DNA of 64,000 nt from Raffaelea ambrosiae (GCA_002778195.1 PCDI01000010.1:992001-1056000); one strand, 5' to 3'; shown: positions 20,859-31,163, numbered from the stretch's first letter. The notes: generated by a model from the letters alone, not told the origin. Numbers and translations are program-made.

Positions 20859-21741
20859 GCAGGGGGGCCATGGGGAGTGTGCAGACTCTCCGCCAGACTG
20901 AAGACTGCAGAATGTGCGTTTTGCTCAAACAGGAAGTTTCCTGTTGGGGAACCTTTTGCGGGCAACCCCAGTCCATCAGCAGCTGGTTTGCTAGCGTGGA
21001 CAGGGGTTATGTTCCTACTACAGTGTTTGCTTGTGCCCGGGGCGTCTATTGTTTGTTCGCGCAACGCCAGGTCATGTATTCTGATCATCCACTGCTGGTC
21101 AGGCCACGTTTGTCTCTCAGTATAGCAAATACGTATCCTAATATGACATAGATAAGCTGAGGCTTCCTTTCATGGTCGAGTCTAAAAGTACGTGTATAAA
21201 AAAATGCGGGCCGCTGTTGGTTGTCGGACCCAGCACTTTTGGTTGTTGGACCCAGCACAGACCGCTATTGGTGTTTTTTGTGGTTTCGGGAAGAAATGCT
21301 ACAAAGTCCCCTCCGCCCCGTTTCGTCTGATTAGACCAGTAATTTTTTTTTTTTTTTTTTTCGTTTATAATTTTTTTTTTATAAAAATATTCAAACTTCT
21401 GTTTTTGGCTTTGCCTTGCCGATACGAGGAGGTATTTTTATGTGATTATCGCGGAATTGCAACGTCCCCTGTCTTTTAGGTGACCAGCCCGAACGGACTA
21501 GTATTTTTCTTTACTGCCTTTTGAGAATCTTCGAAATCTTTTAGGGGGGCACAGCCTTTTTTTTTTCTTGAGGCTTGCCTTTTATTTAAGGGGACATGTA
21601 TAATAGGATGTCTTGTGGTCGTCTCCTTGACCAAAGCATAAATTTTGTTGCTGATGTTCGTCTCCTCCAATTTCTGGTTCTCGTTCATTTTCGCACTTGG
21701 GGGTATTGCTATCTCTTCATACTACACTGGCCGCTACTACG
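20859..21741. other. Left flank of the Clr5 gene island
   Basis: Transition into more A/T-rich, homopolymer-rich sequence: long T-runs at 21342-21361 and 21371-21380, and a direct repeat at 21217-21258. TTTATTTAAG near 21581 may act as the TATA-type element of gene A. No gene is seen. Confidence 0.5.
21217..21258. repeat. Direct repeat, ~20-nt unit, spacing 22
   Basis: TTGGTTGTCGGACCCAGCAC (21217-21236) and TTGGTTGTTGGACCCAGCAC (21239-21258) differ by one base. Similar CCGCTGTTGG/CCGCTATTGG words flank them. Confidence 0.9.
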
Positions 21742-22420
21742 ATGGATGATTTATTTGCCGGTGTGTCACTTGACGATTTCGACTTCCTTGATGGGTTGAC
21801 GTCTCAGTCTGGCCAAGAAGATGAGGAAACAGTAACACGGACGGCAGTCCCCTCGACCAGTGAAAGCACCGCAGCCACCACATCCCATTCCAGCGCCAAC
21901 CTCTGTTCTTTCACATCCAGTCCCCAAGCTGAGACTGCCGGTGCTGACACTACTAGTGGGGCTGTAAGCGGCTCCCAGCTCCTCCACGCGGGCTACTACA
22001 ACAATTTCCGTGCTGCCCCACCTCAGCTTCCCAGCGGCCCAAACAACGCGTCACGCATGGATTTTGAGAAATTCAAGGAGATCCTCCAGTTCCTCTACAT
22101 GAAGAAAGGATTATCCGTGACCTTGGTCAAGAAGCATATGGAGAGCGAGTATGGGTTTTATGCCGAGTAAGAATCATCCAGAAAAAAAAAATTTTACCGA
22201 GCCTCGTTCGTTTTTGTATCCCCCCCCCCACAAGATACGTCTGTTCTATCCAGCCTGCTAATAAGTATTTCTTTGTAGTCCCGGTACGTACTACTACCGC
22301 TTCAAAGTTTGGAACTGGAAGAAGAATGAGGAAAAAAGAACAAAAGAGAACAAAACCAAGAAGGCGCAGAAATCGTGCCGTCTCTTGATGGGACAACTCA
22401 CAATGGACGACGCTAAGTAG
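21742..22420 (+). CDS. Clr5-domain protein, paralog A (short form)
   Basis: Exons 21742-22166 and 22279-22420, phase-2 intron of 112 nt (GTAAGA, TAG). The protein is 188 aa. It opens MDDLFAGVSLDDFDFLDGL, an acidic-hydrophobic motif of the type found in transcription-activation domains. A Ser/Thr-rich low-complexity stretch to about 100 follows, then a C-terminal Clr5-type helix region (106-157): FKEILQFLYMKKGLSVTLVK, then MESEYGFYAD, then YYYRFKVWNWKKN across the splice. Pfam Clr5 members have the order LY..kg.s...v...M...y.F.a....Y..rf..W..kK. Fission-yeast Clr5 acts in silencing; the role of short fungal relatives is unknown. It ends soon after the domain with a Lys-rich tail. It shares N-terminal motif, domain and intron position with paralog B. 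Confidence 0.75.
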
Positions 22421-22438
22421 TTGAGACTACTCTCTTCT

Positions 22439-22480
22439 AGCTGGGGTGAATTAGTTGGGGTGAACTAGTTGGGGTGAAGG
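22439..22480. repeat. Short tandem repeat after paralog A
   Basis: Three imperfect copies of a 14-nt unit (CTGGGGTGAATTAG, TTGGGGTGAACTAG, TTGGGGTGAAGG) lie just behind the stop codon. Confidence 0.85.
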
Positions 22481-23353
22481 CGTAGCAGGTGCGAACAGGA
22501 CGGTAGGAGCCCGCACACAAATTTCAAACTTTCTTCTTTTGTTTTCGAAGGAGCGCCACCCTACAGGGTCTTGCAGGGGGTGCCTTTTTATTTTTATCAT
22601 TCTCTGGAAGGTTCCAACTTTTATCTTCTTCTGGACGGGAAACGCTCCGCCAAGATATTCGACCTACATAGTATACACCAAAATATACCTGTAAGAAAGA
22701 GCTACAATATCTGCAGATACCAGTGGAGACGTCCTTCCAACACGTAGCAAGCCGACAAGACTTGCCCCATGATACGGGTAAAACTCACCAACTCAGTAGC
22801 TTCCCGTTGGCTCTATTCCCAGCACGTCTTGTCTGTGATCCGTGCATGGGAAGCTGAAGGGGCCTATCACTCCGAAAAAGTCGGTACAATCCGATGTAGA
22901 GAAAGAGGCTCAAGATGTCGTGTCGCGCGCGAGGTTTGTGGTGGCATGGCCGGCAATGACAACCACGAAGTACCCCCCCTTCATTGAGCATGTATCTTTT
23001 CTCTCTTCCACCTCTCTCTCTCTCTCTCTGTTTTTTTCTGTATGTTTTTTTAACCATACAGCGCTCCTTTCTTGCTGAAGCCGAACGGCAGCGCGTTTAA
23101 TTCACCAAGTTTATGCTACAATTAAAGCTCTCGCTGCTCCTCCTAAGCCCCGAACCGGTCGAGTGCACGTTTAGGAGGCTTGAAATAATGCTATTACACG
23201 TGATTGCCTTCAGTCTCTGATCGATAGTATGTCAGCGATGTTTTAAGCAGCCAAAGAAGCAAACGGCATGCATATTCTGTACTGGATAGTTTTCGCGTCT
23301 GAATACATGTCTTTTTCACTGAACACCTTCGTTTTTTTTTCTATTGGCTGAAG

Positions 23354-23583
23354 ACCCCTGCGGCCCGCCGAGCCCTAGTTGTACAGGGGTAGGCACCGTT
23401 CTGGTTCAATTCATGGGGTGACCATGGCAATAAGTTGCCATCCGTAGTTAGTTAAACTACGGTTTCTCCTGGGTCCCCACTATTCTTCATAGACCCAATT
23501 TTAAATTTACGTGGGAAAATTTTGGTAGTTTTAGTCGAGCTGGGGTAGAGATCGCCTTATCAAGGTGTACCATGTGTTACACC
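23354..23583. other. Hairpin cluster upstream of Clr5 paralog B
   Basis: Four inverted repeats in 230 nt. ACCCCTG 23354-23360 pairs with 23384-23390. ATGGCAA 23424-23430 pairs with TTGCCAT 23435-23441 (4-nt loop). CCGTAGTT 23442-23449 pairs with AACTACGG 23455-23462 (5-nt loop). GGTGTA 23564-23569 pairs with TACACC 23578-23583. The middle two abut exactly. A 13-mer AATTCATGGGGTG (23408-23420) recurs at 28073-28085 upstream of paralog D. It could be a worn mobile element, a structured RNA or a regulatory block; I cannot tell which. Confidence 0.55.
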
Positions 23584-23588
23584 TGTGG

Positions 23589-23597
23589 TATATAAGG
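23589..23597 (+). promoter_or_regulatory. TATA box of Clr5 paralog B
   Basis: TATATAAGG, 145 nt before the ATG. It directly follows the last hairpin of the upstream cluster. Confidence 0.6.
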
Positions 23598-23741
23598 AGC
23601 AGGACAGCATGCAGTGTTTGCTGGTGGCCATGGATGCGATGCAATCTGCCCGAGATATAGCCCATTTACTGCGGGTCTGCTCAGCATCACCAGTCCTACA
23701 TCCTCATCTGCACACGACAGACTCTTTCCTGTGCTTGTACG

Positions 23742-25544
23742 ATGGAAAGTTTGTTTACAGACATCTCTCTAGATGACCTCGACTTTGATCAGGACGTCCT
23801 GCCTTTCTTTCATCTCACAGACGCTCAGCTGAAGGAGGTAGCCGCTCCTGTTTCTGCTTCGGCCACATTTGACAATGACATGACAAACACGGTCCAGCTG
23901 CCCCCCCCCTGCTCTGCTCACCGTACTTCGTGTCATTGTCTGGGGGCCGGTGGCCCCGCCATGCCGTCTGTATTCTGTCCTGCGCCGTCGTGTAACGGGA
24001 TAGAGCAGGCCTTCGTTGGTTCGCCGGCCGTTGCATTCGACACGTTCCAGCCGGCTTCGCTGATAGCCCAGGAATTTCCTCCGGGTTTCCCGGGGGCGAG
24101 TCTCCATGATCCAGCCAATGGCCAGAACTCTCTTTTCCACAATGCTGGAGTGCAAAATCATGCTTTCAGCCAAGTACCCGCCGCTGTGGATGCGTCCAAC
24201 TTCGCATTCACCGACACGAGTGCTCCTGCTCGCGTTGACCTCCCGCTGAGACCACTGACTGCGCAAGCTTCCGGCCACGGGGAGCTCAGCACTTCTGAAG
24301 ATGTCATCTCAGCCTATGTTCGAGACAACAGCATTGCCAACACTGGCCCGGCATCTCCGGCTCTCGTCTTCGGCCCAGTGCCCCCTCCGCACGTGGTCGC
24401 AGGCAACTCGTGCACGCAACGAGCAACTTTGAGCGATTTCGATCGCATGAAGCCGCTCATCAAGTTCTACTTCTGGGAGCAGAACTGGCCGTTGAGAAAG
24501 GTCATGGAACGCATGGAGGCTATGGGGTTCTATGCTACGTGAGTGAAGCCCCCCCCCATGGAGTGCTCTGCGTGTGTCCCTTTTCCAGGGTGGAAATGTC
24601 AGAATGGCTACTAACCGGCAATGCTTAAAAGTGAACGAAGGTACGCAGGGCGGTTCAAGAAGTGGGGATGGAGAAAGTACAACAAAGAAGACACAGACTC
24701 GGCAAGCCGACACGCTCGGAAATCGTGTTACCGGTCTCCCAATCTCATCGACATGGCCATGCACTACGAGAACACCATGTCTGAGATGCTCAGCGAGGCG
24801 TTCTTCATCTCACGGGAATTTTACAAGAACACAATTCACAACCTCCTGAGAAACGGTTATCAGAGACACGAAATCCCCCATCTGGCTGTGGGCTACTCGC
24901 AATGCTCCCGGTGCCACTTGACACTCAGAGGCACTTTTCAGTCAATCAAAATGGTTGAAAAGGGTCTCGAGATGCAAGCCAGAACATGCTTGCGTTTTGC
25001 ATGCTTGCACCATCTTCAGATGAGGTATCCATGCTGCTTTGTCAACATTTTTGGGCAGGCCTTGCGAGAAATCTACCGTGCCGGCTGGTACGAAGGGGCC
25101 ACCGCGCTCTTCAAGATGTGCTTGGATCACCGCCTTGTCTGGGACATCACGGACCCCCCCGTTGATAATCTGAGTGCGGGCCCCGGGAGCACTCGAACTT
25201 CTGCCTTTTTCTCCGATCTGGAGTGGTATGAATTTCCTCTCTCTGTGGTCGATATCGCGCTGGGGGGTGACAAGCGCATACTGCAAACGCAAAAGACGGA
25301 CACGGTTCGAAGTTTGGCCTCAAAATTGCTCGAGATCCAGCGCCAGGAGCCACAGAGAATCTCACATTTCATACAAGGCATCCTTGCATTCTTTGACAGC
25401 TTCGCCAAAGCCGAGATGCAGGCGCAAAACGTCTCAGAACTATTTGACGCGGTATTCAAAAAGGCCAAAACCCCCAGCCGACACCAGAGAATATTTGACC
25501 AGGTAAACGAGCTGCTCTGTCGGGATCTAACCAGGCTTGTGTGA
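23742..25544 (+). CDS. Clr5-domain protein, paralog B (full-length form)
   Basis: Exons 23742-24538 and 24632-25544, phase-2 intron of 93 nt (GTGAGT, TACTAAC, acceptor AAAAG). The protein is 569 aa. The N-terminus MESLFTDISLDDLDFDQDV closely matches paralog A. A ~210-aa Pro/Ala/Ser-rich region follows, then the Clr5 unit: MKPLIKFYFWEQNWPLRKVM, MEAMGFYAT, then YAGRFKKWGWRKYN after the splice. The ~290-aa C-terminal region is alpha-helical-looking. It includes a Cys/His-containing patch (YSQCSRCHLTLRGTFQ, then LRFACLHHLQMRYPCCF) and ends CRDLTRLV; I cannot assign it. This is the only one of the four with a complete-looking C-terminal half, so it may be closest to the ancestral gene. A 12-mer CCTCATCTGCAC at 23702 in its leader also occurs in the leader of paralog C. 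Confidence 0.8.
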
Positions 25545-25890
25545 TACACAAAAACAATATTTGCACAGAATAAGGGGCAGTGTATTGTAGTTTTTTTTTT
25601 TTTCATGTTTCCCGTATCAAGTTTGTCTGTCTGGGTTGATCGGTGTCCCTCTTTTTTTTTTTTCTTATTTTCTTATTTTCTTCTTTTGGGACAGAGTATA
25701 GTTCACGGGCAAAAGCAGCAGAATATTGGTCGATGGGTATGGAAAACAGTTAAACAGCCTTCCTAATGGTTCTTTTAGGTCAGGTGGTGGGCATATTTCT
25801 TTTTTTTTCGTTTGCTGGCACTTTTACATGCTGGGAGACGTGGCACAAAAATGACCCCGTCGTGTCAGACAGATATGTGCCCCAATTTGA

Positions 25891-25929
<39 letters not shown>

Positions 25930-26582
25930 GCACTTGAGCAGCACGAGGAAATGCTTTAGCTTCCAACTCGTTAGGAGGGCTATTAAAATAAGCTAGGAGA
26001 CAAACAAAATCCCCCCGTCGTGCGCGGCGAGTACACGGAACAGCAGAGCTTTCTTGACAAAACAAACAAATCGTAGTTCATCTTTCGCCATCATTTTCGT
26101 CAAAGGCATCTCGTCATGGCTCACTTGCTTTTTCCAAAAAACATCCCCCGAGAATTGGTTTTATCGGCTTGTTGGGCATTTCCATTTGTCTTTTCCCAAT
26201 AAAATGACCTTGCCAGAGTGGTTAGTGTGAGATCATCGATGTTAAGTCATACATGCTCTTGGAGGGGTGTTTTACCCACCTTGTATGCGAAGGGTTGCTT
26301 GTCAGTGCGTTCTGCATCAAATATGGACGTTTATAAAGGAACGAGAATCTCCTTTTGGGGCTCTCTCCTTGACTGTCTAGTTCAAATCCTTTTCTTCTTC
26401 TCTCCCCCCCCCCCTTTTTTTTTTCCAGAGTGTTAGATGGCACTGAAAATACATAGTATCTTCCAATCTCGGGATACCCTTTTTGGGATTCCTTCTCCTT
26501 CCCCCCCTTTTTTTTTTCTGGCTTGCCGTTCAGCAGTTATCAACTGGACTATTCCCTCATCTGCACGGCACAACTTTTCACA
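25545..26582. other. Spacer between Clr5 paralogs B and C
   Basis: Holds T-runs, an (AC)n microsatellite at about 25893-25925, the TATA box of paralog C at 26332-26337 and the leader 12-mer CCTCATCTGCAC at 26555-26566. No gene is seen. Confidence 0.5.
26332..26337 (+). promoter_or_regulatory. TATA box of Clr5 paralog C
   Basis: TATAAA, about 245 nt before the ATG of paralog C. The distance is long but usable in fungi. Confidence 0.45.
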
Positions 26583-27126
26583 ATGGAAGACCATTTCTCG
26601 GAAACTCCCAAGGACTACGACTTCTTTCAAGTCCTAGTGTCTCGATTCGGCTTTACGTATGAGGAAGCAGAAGCATTCCCCATGGTATGCAATTCTGTAG
26701 ATACTTCCCATGACAACCTCTCTGTGCCCGGAACTTATGTAGGGGCCGAGAATTTCCCAATCAGTACTACCCAAGTGGCCAATGAATCTACTGCCACCAC
26801 TCAGCAACTTGTTGCACACATCACTACGCCGGAAATTCCAACTTGGGCAACAGAGGAAGACTTTGAGCACTTCAAGGATGTCCTAAAGTTCCTTTACCTG
26901 GACCAGAACCTGTCTGTGAGCCGTATCAAGGGGATCATGGAGAGGGAATATGATTTTCGTGCTAGGTACGACGAGACGGGCGCGCTCGCCTTGGCCCGTT
27001 TGTGAGTGTATCCATCTGCTGACCACAGCGCCTTTTCTTTCCAGCCCCAAGATGTACTACTATCGTTTCCATAAGTGGAACTGGAAGAAGTACAAATTGC
27101 CAGCATCATCGAACGTGAGCCAGTGA
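26583..27126 (+). CDS. Clr5-domain protein, paralog C (short form)
   Basis: Preferred exons are 26583-26965 and 27045-27126, phase-2 intron of 79 nt (GTACGA, CAG), giving 154 aa. This donor places the junction exactly where the other paralogs have it: YDFRAS, then PKMYYYRFHKWNWKKYK. A stronger-looking downstream donor (GTGAGT at 27002) keeps frame and phase but would insert 12 extra residues at the junction, so alternative splicing is possible. The N-terminus MEDHFSETPKDYDFFQVL is acidic and aromatic but diverged. The Clr5 helix is FKDVLKFLYLDQNLSVSRIK followed by IMEREYDFRA. The protein stops 12 residues after the domain. No C-terminal half like that of B is seen, so it may be a truncated derivative. 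Confidence 0.7.
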
Positions 27127-28592
27127 AGGTTGGGCGGAGGTCGAGTCGAAGGCATCCGTGTGAGGAATGCTTTGTCAAATGCTCCGATTCTCGCTCTTGT
27201 ACCAGCGTCAGCAAACGGGCGTCCTACGCCAATGGAGAGGGCTGTCAAAACTATGGGCAGCACACGTGTAGGGTCTATTTAGAATGGCATGCCTCTTTTC
27301 TCCATGTATCTATCTATACAGTGTGTCTACGCTACGGAACAAAGCAACTTGTGAACTCTCCACTGTTTTGTGGGTGTACCTGGAGCGTACAAATACGTAT
27401 GGCAGCCCAGTTTGGCTCGTCACAAAATGGCTATGCTCGCCTGCTGAAGGTGGCCAATGCCTGATGCATGCAGGAGTCAGTCAGGTGGCTAGCAGCAAAA
27501 GAAAAAAAAAAGAAAAAAAAAACACTGCCTGGCAGGCAACCTTTTGAAAAACTCGTCTCGGACGCGGGTTTGGCAACCACTTCCAGTTCGTGTCTCGCAT
27601 CTCCCACACCCAAGCGAGGTCAAACGCTAGAGCCCAAAGCACCCTTCATGCCAGCACACTCGCTCTGTTGCACCCCTTGGTTGCCTTCAACTTTTCCCTT
27701 TGGTCTATCTACTGGATTATTCACCAGGGCAGCAGCACGGAGCCTGACACACTTTTGTAGGGTTCTTTTGTTTTTGCTGCTTGAACCATTCTACGCTTTC
27801 GTGGGTCCAACTGGATTGACGGCTTAAGGATGCTGAGCGCGGCAGGTTCATTCTCCAATGCTTGTACGTGGGGACTGCTTGGCATGGGGCTATATATGGC
27901 ATGGGCTGCATGAAGAAAAACCGCCCAGACACTCGGCCCAAGTACTGACCATGGACGTCCGCATTAGTAACAAGGTGTGAACGGGTCGAAATTCCCTACA
28001 GTAGACAAAAACTCGACATGATTGGTTATTCCCTCCCTATCATGGAAGATTTTAGGGTTGTTTCCAGAAGTTAATTCATGGGGTGCTTAGGGCCACGTAG
28101 TACATAGTAATACCAGCTTCCACACCAGTAGACAATGCTGGAGGAACACGCCGCATTTGATGACATGCCTTGCCGAGGTGTGCGAGGTATGACGAAACCC
28201 CCAAACATGAAATCAGGCAGACTAGAATTGCACTTTAAACGACAATTCTCCAGTGCGTAAAATGCCCTCGGCTCTGTTCTGCACTTTCAGCCTTGTCCTT
28301 ACTCGTTGGGCCGAAATATTCCGGGAAGATAGAGTGAGAGAATAAAATACCCCTGTCATACTTGTCCAATAAGACGGCTCTCTCTCTCGCATACAGGGTT
28401 TATTTTGTTTTCTTGTGGTCTGAGGACAAAGATCGCGACGTCACTGATGCAGTACTCCAGGCCGGCTGTCCTGCTTATTTCGATGAAAGACAGATTCCTC
28501 ACAGCTATAAACTCACTCCTCCACATTTGCAAATAAGAGATCGCTCCCACTTCCTTCTGTCTTGAACTTCCCTTTTCAAAGCATTCCTCACA
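27127..28592. other. Spacer between Clr5 paralogs C and D
   Basis: Contains A-runs near 27500-27522, the direct repeat TGGCATGGG at about 27879 and 27897, a copy of the 13-mer AATTCATGGGGTG at 28073-28085, and the TATAAA of paralog D at 28506-28511. ORFs of up to 129 codons lack domains. Confidence 0.5.
28506..28511 (+). promoter_or_regulatory. TATA box of Clr5 paralog D
   Basis: TATAAA, 82 nt before the ATG. A C/T-rich leader lies between. Confidence 0.5.
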
Positions 28593-29771
28593 ATGTATAG
28601 TCTTGCCTTTTCTGTTCCCGGGACTGATGCAGCCTCGCTCTTCACAAACCAGGAGCCACCCGCCCTTACAGAAACTGGTCAAGATAGCAACATGGAGAAT
28701 AATACCGTCCAGTTCAATCTCCCTCTGTTCCCACAGTCTGCCCTTGACACAGACGCATTTCTAACGGCCAGTTTGCCTTTTGACCCTTCTTTCGTCCCCA
28801 CGCCCAACAACAATATCCTGCCACCAATCGATGGCAACCTGCCCTATTTTCAAAATTTCGCCTTTCAAAACGACCACTTCACTGGGCTCATCAATGTGGC
28901 CAATGTCGGAAACGATCCTCCTCGAACAGCCACCAAGGTCAACAACAATCAACCCACAAAATCATCAGTCGCACTTCGTCGTCCACGTCCACGTCCACGT
29001 CCACGTCCACGTCCACGTCCGAACAAAGTTGTCGTTCCAGCAGGTGCGATAAGAGCAACAGACAATGACTTTGACCGAGTCAAATCTATACTCGAATTTC
29101 TTTACGTGGAAAAGGGGTTTCCGCAAAAAGTTGTTATGGAATTGATGCAGAAGAGAAACTTCTTTGCCAGGTAAGATTCAAACCCAGCTTTCAGTTTAGC
29201 AAAGCTGAAGGAACAAGAGGCTAACGTGAGGTACAGTGCTAAGATGTACCGTGCCCGCTTTCTAAAATGGGGCTGGCGAAAATACAATACAACTTCCGTC
29301 CTCGATGGTCAAAGATCCACCGGACAATGGCCTACCAAACACAAGCAATGCAGGAGGTCGTGTCAACGCTCACCAATGGCGATCAGCACGTCTCTTCACC
29401 ACGAGAACATCGTTTCAAAGCTATTGGAGGACACCATAAAACTCTCGGCAGATCTGTATTATGAGAATACGTCTGTCGCCATGACAATGAAGACGAAAAC
29501 TCATGTATGCTGCCAGTGTGTTGTTGTAGAGGAGTTGATCTGGCTCATGCATCTGCAGGGCACTTGCGAGAAACCTTCCAGGAAATCAGCAGAGCTTCTC
29601 TTATGCCTGATCGAGAACTTGGGAGAATTTTGCCACTTTTCCGTTTGCCTGCCACTTGACTCATTGACATTCACTTACCAATGGATACTGAATGGCAAAG
29701 CTTCGTATCATGACCACGAGGCAAATGTTTGGAAGTCGATGCTGATTTCCAACAAACTTCGTTTGAGGTAA
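28593..29771 (+). CDS. Clr5-domain protein, paralog D (3' end uncertain)
   Basis: Exons 28593-29170 and 29237-29771, phase-2 intron of 66 nt (GTAAGA, GCTAAC, CAG), giving 370 aa. The N-terminus MYSLAFSVPGTDAASLF is diverged. An Arg-Pro run comes from a 6-nt repeat. The Clr5 unit reads VKSILEFLYVEKGFPQKVVM, MQKRNFFAS, then AKMYRARFLKWGWRKY across the splice. The region after it (ISTSLHHENIVSKLLEDTIK) resembles the matching part of paralog B (IDMAMHYENTMSEMLSEAFF), so D once had the long form. The stop at 29769-29771 overlaps a GTAAGA donor. Coding-like sequence resumes at 30050-30266, so the real 3' end may lie further on, or the gene may be decaying after insertion of the 18-nt repeat array. 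Confidence 0.68.
28979..29020. repeat. 6-nt coding repeat in paralog D
   Basis: CGTCCA repeated about seven times encodes an alternating Arg-Pro stretch ahead of the Clr5 unit. Confidence 0.9.
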
Positions 29772-29820
29772 GAAAGCGCCAATTCAAGATAAGAAAAGGG
29801 GTTATGAGGGTCGACTTACA

Positions 29821-29905
29821 AATTCGCGAGAAAAGGTCAATTCGCGAGAAAAGGTCAATTCGCGAGAAAAGGTCAATTCGCGAGAAAAAGTCAATTTGCG
29901 AGAGT
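29821..29905. repeat. 18-nt tandem repeat behind paralog D
   Basis: AATTCGCGAGAAAAGGTC occurs four times exactly (29821, 29839, 29857, 29875), then a decayed fifth copy. It lies between the last open exon of D and the coding-like stretch at 30050. Confidence 0.95.
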
Positions 29906-30049
29906 CCGAAAAGTGCCCCGGAGTCAAAGAAAAGACTACCGAGTATTATGGAGAACCTGTTTACCATACATCGGTTGGAACCGCCCCGACTGCTCCATTT
30001 TTCCAACTGGTTTATTTGGCTCCTCAAAAGCAACCGCCCACCGATGAAC

Positions 30050-30266
30050 AGAGAAGCTCCTGCTTACAAGATACTTTGAAACTACGATAGAAGCTGCGTT
30101 GGTGACGTATTTTCTGGAGTTTTCCAAGCCAGCTTACGCTGCTTTCAACATACCTCCAGAGGGCAAATTGCCGGACACGAAATACTTCTTCAACGAAAAG
30201 ATCGCGTGTCGTAACTCACAAAAAACAAACACGACAAAACCTGCGCGCACACAGCAAAATCATTAG
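30050..30266 (+). other. Coding-like remnant or extra exon of Clr5 paralog D
   Basis: After an AACAG acceptor-like site the frame reads KLLLTRYFETTIEAALVTYF, then LEFSKPAYAAFNIPPEGKLP and KYFFNEKIA, ending at TAG 30264-30266. This has strong coding character and loosely resembles the FIQGILAFFDSFAKAE region of paralog B. The donor at 29768 is in the wrong phase to join it directly, so a further exon or a mutation must lie between. Confidence 0.4.
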
Positions 30267-31163
30267 AGTAGTCTGCGACTTTTGGTCATGGGCTGGGTGA
30301 ATCCAGGCTTTGAGTTGGTCTAAGCGACATATATAGAAGAAATAAAAGTATAAAATAGGAAACAATATGAACTTGGCCGACGGACGTTTTGTTGACCAGA
30401 TACTAAGAAGTAGTTCATATTAGAGCCCGTAGAGACTAAGCTTCGCCGTTATGGAAATAGAAAAACTTCCCACGAGAAATAGAAAAAGGGGCATCTAAGC
30501 CTCGACTAACAGAACCTGTTTGGGTTATGACTTGCTAGTTGCGTACGACTTTCATACACAAATTTTAAGCTTACAGACAAATATATGACCAATGGAGTTG
30601 TATTGCAATTTTTTGATCCCTCTTCCGGCTCGTTCCCAACGTCTCTCAAAGTTGTTTGATTCTGCGTAGGCCCATCTACGATACCGTCGACTCTAATGGT
30701 GGTACACGAGGATATCCCATGCTATGAAATGCAGTAAATAATAGTTAAGAAGCGAGAGCACAGAAACAAAAGATGACAGCAAAATTCGAATTCAAAATAA
30801 AGAAACCAAAAGTGAGTGAGCTGCGAAGCAAAGCCAACAAAAAGCAGTAAAATCAACCCCCCCCCCGAAGAACAACAAAGAAAAAGGGCAACAGCTAAAA
30901 GAAAACCCGGAGAAAATAAAGCCGCTCTCCACCAGCCCAGTGTGTACGCGGCCTTGTTTGTCCCATCCCCGACATAAGAAACCTACGCTCTCCTCCCACG
31001 TCTTCTATTCCGTATGTTTTGTATTGCGTTGCCAAATCAAGCACCAAAACTCGCGGGCTCCTACCCATTGCATGGTGATGGGTTTGCGCGCAACCCGTTG
31101 CCACCCCAGTTGTACGCTTTTCTCAAATGTCTCCCCTTTTCAATACTGGTTTCCCCCCTTCAC
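30267..31163. other. Right flank of the Clr5 island, 3' side of the RTA1 gene
   Basis: A/T-rich sequence with A-runs and a C-run near 30860. No convincing gene or repeat is seen. Confidence 0.5.

Larger units (their letters stand above)
22421..23741. other. Spacer between Clr5 paralogs A and B
   Basis: Contains three copies of a TAGTTGGGGTGAA-like unit at about 22439-22480, a CTCT run near 23012-23027, a cluster of hairpins at 23354-23583 and the TATA box of paralog B. ORFs here are short and domain-free. Confidence 0.5.

Noticed and set aside
20150..21151. 333-codon ORF overlapping the SUR7 gene
   Set aside because: Frame-shifted shadow (Arg/His/Leu-rich) of the SUR7 coding sequence.
26208..26290. 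tRNA-like start with TGGTTAGTG D-arm word
   Set aside because: No B-box or closing acceptor strand follows within 90 nt.
27075..27464. 129-codon ORF as a C-terminal half of Clr5 paralog C
   Set aside because: Out of phase with the spliced exon and without similarity to the C-terminal region of paralog B; paralog C is better read as truncated.
29729..30079. Protein with REKRSI repeats
   Set aside because: The frame exists only because the 18-nt repeat is divisible by three; its start lies inside the exon of paralog D and it has no homology features.
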